From assembly GCF_900102915.1 (NCBI RefSeq), contig NZ_FNGG01000002.1:647097-711096 (forward strand): 64,000 nucleotides of DNA, written 5' to 3'. The notes under the pieces were generated by a model. It had not been told where the DNA came from. It did no database searches and saw only the letters and a list, made by a program, of their open reading frames with translations. This document shows positions 63,338 through 64,000 of the stretch, in pieces. Within the stretch, counting starts at the first letter, position 1. The number at the start of each line of letters is the position of its first letter. This stretch comes from Salinimicrobium catena. Lineage in GTDB: Bacteria; Bacteroidota; Bacteroidia; Flavobacteriales; Flavobacteriaceae. The position numbers and the translations under genes are program-made.

Positions 63338-64000
63338 ATGAGAAGATTTTTACCTTTAACGGCGGTTTTATTTATTAGCCACCTGTGCACCGCCCAATTT
63401 TTTGTTGGGCCTTCTGCCAAAAAAGAAGATCACTTCGTATATGTGAAGAACGCCGTACTCTTCGTTGCAGATAACATTCACCTGAACAAGAATCACAGCA
63501 GCGAAACCGAGGCCAGTCTATACCTTCGGAAAGAAGGGCAATTGATCCAGGGTAAAGAGCAGAAGACACCGAACACCGGGAACGGCGAACTTTCTGTATT
63601 TCAGACCGGTACTGCCGGGGCTTACGATTACGATTACTGGGCAGCGCCTGTGGGAAACAGCGCCGACAAGAACGGGCTTTTTGGAATTGGCATGTTCCAT
63701 CAGCCCCAAACGCTGACCTTCAGCAAACAGGCTTCACATACCTCCGGCCTTAACGGCAGCTCTAATCCGCTCAACATTTCCAATCGGTGGATCTACACCT
63801 TCTCTGGGATAAATTATTACGGCTGGCACTTTGTTGGGGAGGAAACGACGATAAAACCCGGCTACGGCTTCAGCATGAAAGGCGTGCAGGGCAGTGACGC
63901 AACTATGGTGGACGACCTGCCGAATAACCCCGGAAATGCGCAGAGGTATGATCTCAGAGGCAGGCCAAACTCAGGAAATATTGAGGTACCAATTGCTGCT
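63338..64000 (+). CDS. Secreted protein of unknown function, 5' part
   Basis: At least 221 residues, open to the last base of the window; it was missed by stop-to-stop scanning because no stop lies inside. A signal peptide (MRRFLPLTAVLFISHLCTA) leads into a beta-rich, Asn/Gly/Tyr-rich sequence including FQTGTAGAYDYDYWAAPVGN and INYYGWHFVGEETTIKPGYGF. The style resembles surface proteins that end in a type IX secretion sorting domain, but the C-terminus lies outside the window, so that is inference. Confidence 0.7.
   Translation, partial: MRRFLPLTAVLFISHLCTAQFFVGPSAKKEDHFVYVKNAVLFVADNIHLNKNHSSETEASLYLRKEGQLIQGKEQKTPNTGNGELSVFQTGTAGAYDYDYWAAPVGNSADKNGLFGIGMFHQPQTLTFSKQASHTSGLNGSSNPLNISNRWIYTFSGINYYGWHFVGEETTIKPGYGFSMKGVQGSDATMVDDLPNNPGNAQRYDLRGRPNSGNIEVPIAA

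Noticed and set aside
1-64000. Mobile elements, CRISPR, tRNA or rRNA genes
   Set aside because: No transposase, integrase, regularly spaced repeats or cloverleaf-like sequence was found; gene order is that of a stable core region.

Overview
The window is a block of chromosome from a member of the Bacteroidota, most likely a marine Flavobacteriaceae of the Gramella/Christiangramia-Salegentibacter type; the genus cannot be fixed from the sequence alone. The evidence is the gene content (PorX of type IX secretion, an LpxC-FabZ fusion, fused HisIE and HisB, a CarboxypepD_reg-like TonB receptor, YfhO, DUF4834) and promoter signals. Many genes carry the Bacteroidota -7 box TAnnTTTG upstream, sometimes with a TTG near -33. 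I found no rRNA, tRNA, CRISPR array, transposon or phage gene.

Layout. 1-8 kb: end of an EEP-family hydrolase, a hotdog thioesterase, a Nudix hydrolase and a semialdehyde dehydrogenase, then a conserved hypothetical gene, a GreA-like factor, a 7TMR-HD (PgpH-like) phosphodiesterase, a thiolase and an NlpC/P60 protein whose catalytic Cys reads as Ser. 8-14.6 kb: a TPR protein and gyrA on the minus strand, clpC divergent. 14.7-22.2 kb: a complete histidine operon on the minus strand (hisG-D-C-B-H-A-F-IE), headed by an 18-codon leader peptide with four His codons and an intrinsic terminator, which is the layout of a ribosome-mediated attenuator. 22.2-26.9 kb: prohibitin-like and VWA membrane proteins, fabG and sucD. 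27-33.4 kb: lipid A genes (lpxD, lpxC-fabZ, lpxA, a second LpxD-like acyltransferase) with efp, an NTF2-like protein and an HD hydrolase.

33.5-43 kb: porX, tsaE, a 47-codon secreted peptide overlapping a four-helix membrane protein, ald, bcp and nth from a shared divergent promoter, an ECF sigma factor with a previously uncalled 47-codon gene behind it, and uvrA. 43-44.5 kb: two near-identical sigma-54-like promoters. The first leads straight into a terminator and so may make a roughly 100-nt RNA. The second drives a secreted Tyr/His-rich then Arg/Ser-rich protein. The two units share a 22-bp repeat just before their terminators. This is the most unusual arrangement in the window.

44.4-50 kb: a polysaccharide flippase, a glycosyltransferase, YfhO and DUF4834 on the minus strand. 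50-53 kb: an outer-membrane transporter-like protein, then pncB-pncA for NAD salvage. 53-56 kb: rny, zapA and a ZapB-like coiled coil, with a clear 6S RNA fold between zapA and rny. 56-64 kb: an M23 peptidase plus TonB receptor, a cysteine desulfurase, a Ca-binding-repeat lipoprotein, an Smr protein, and a secreted protein running off the window end.
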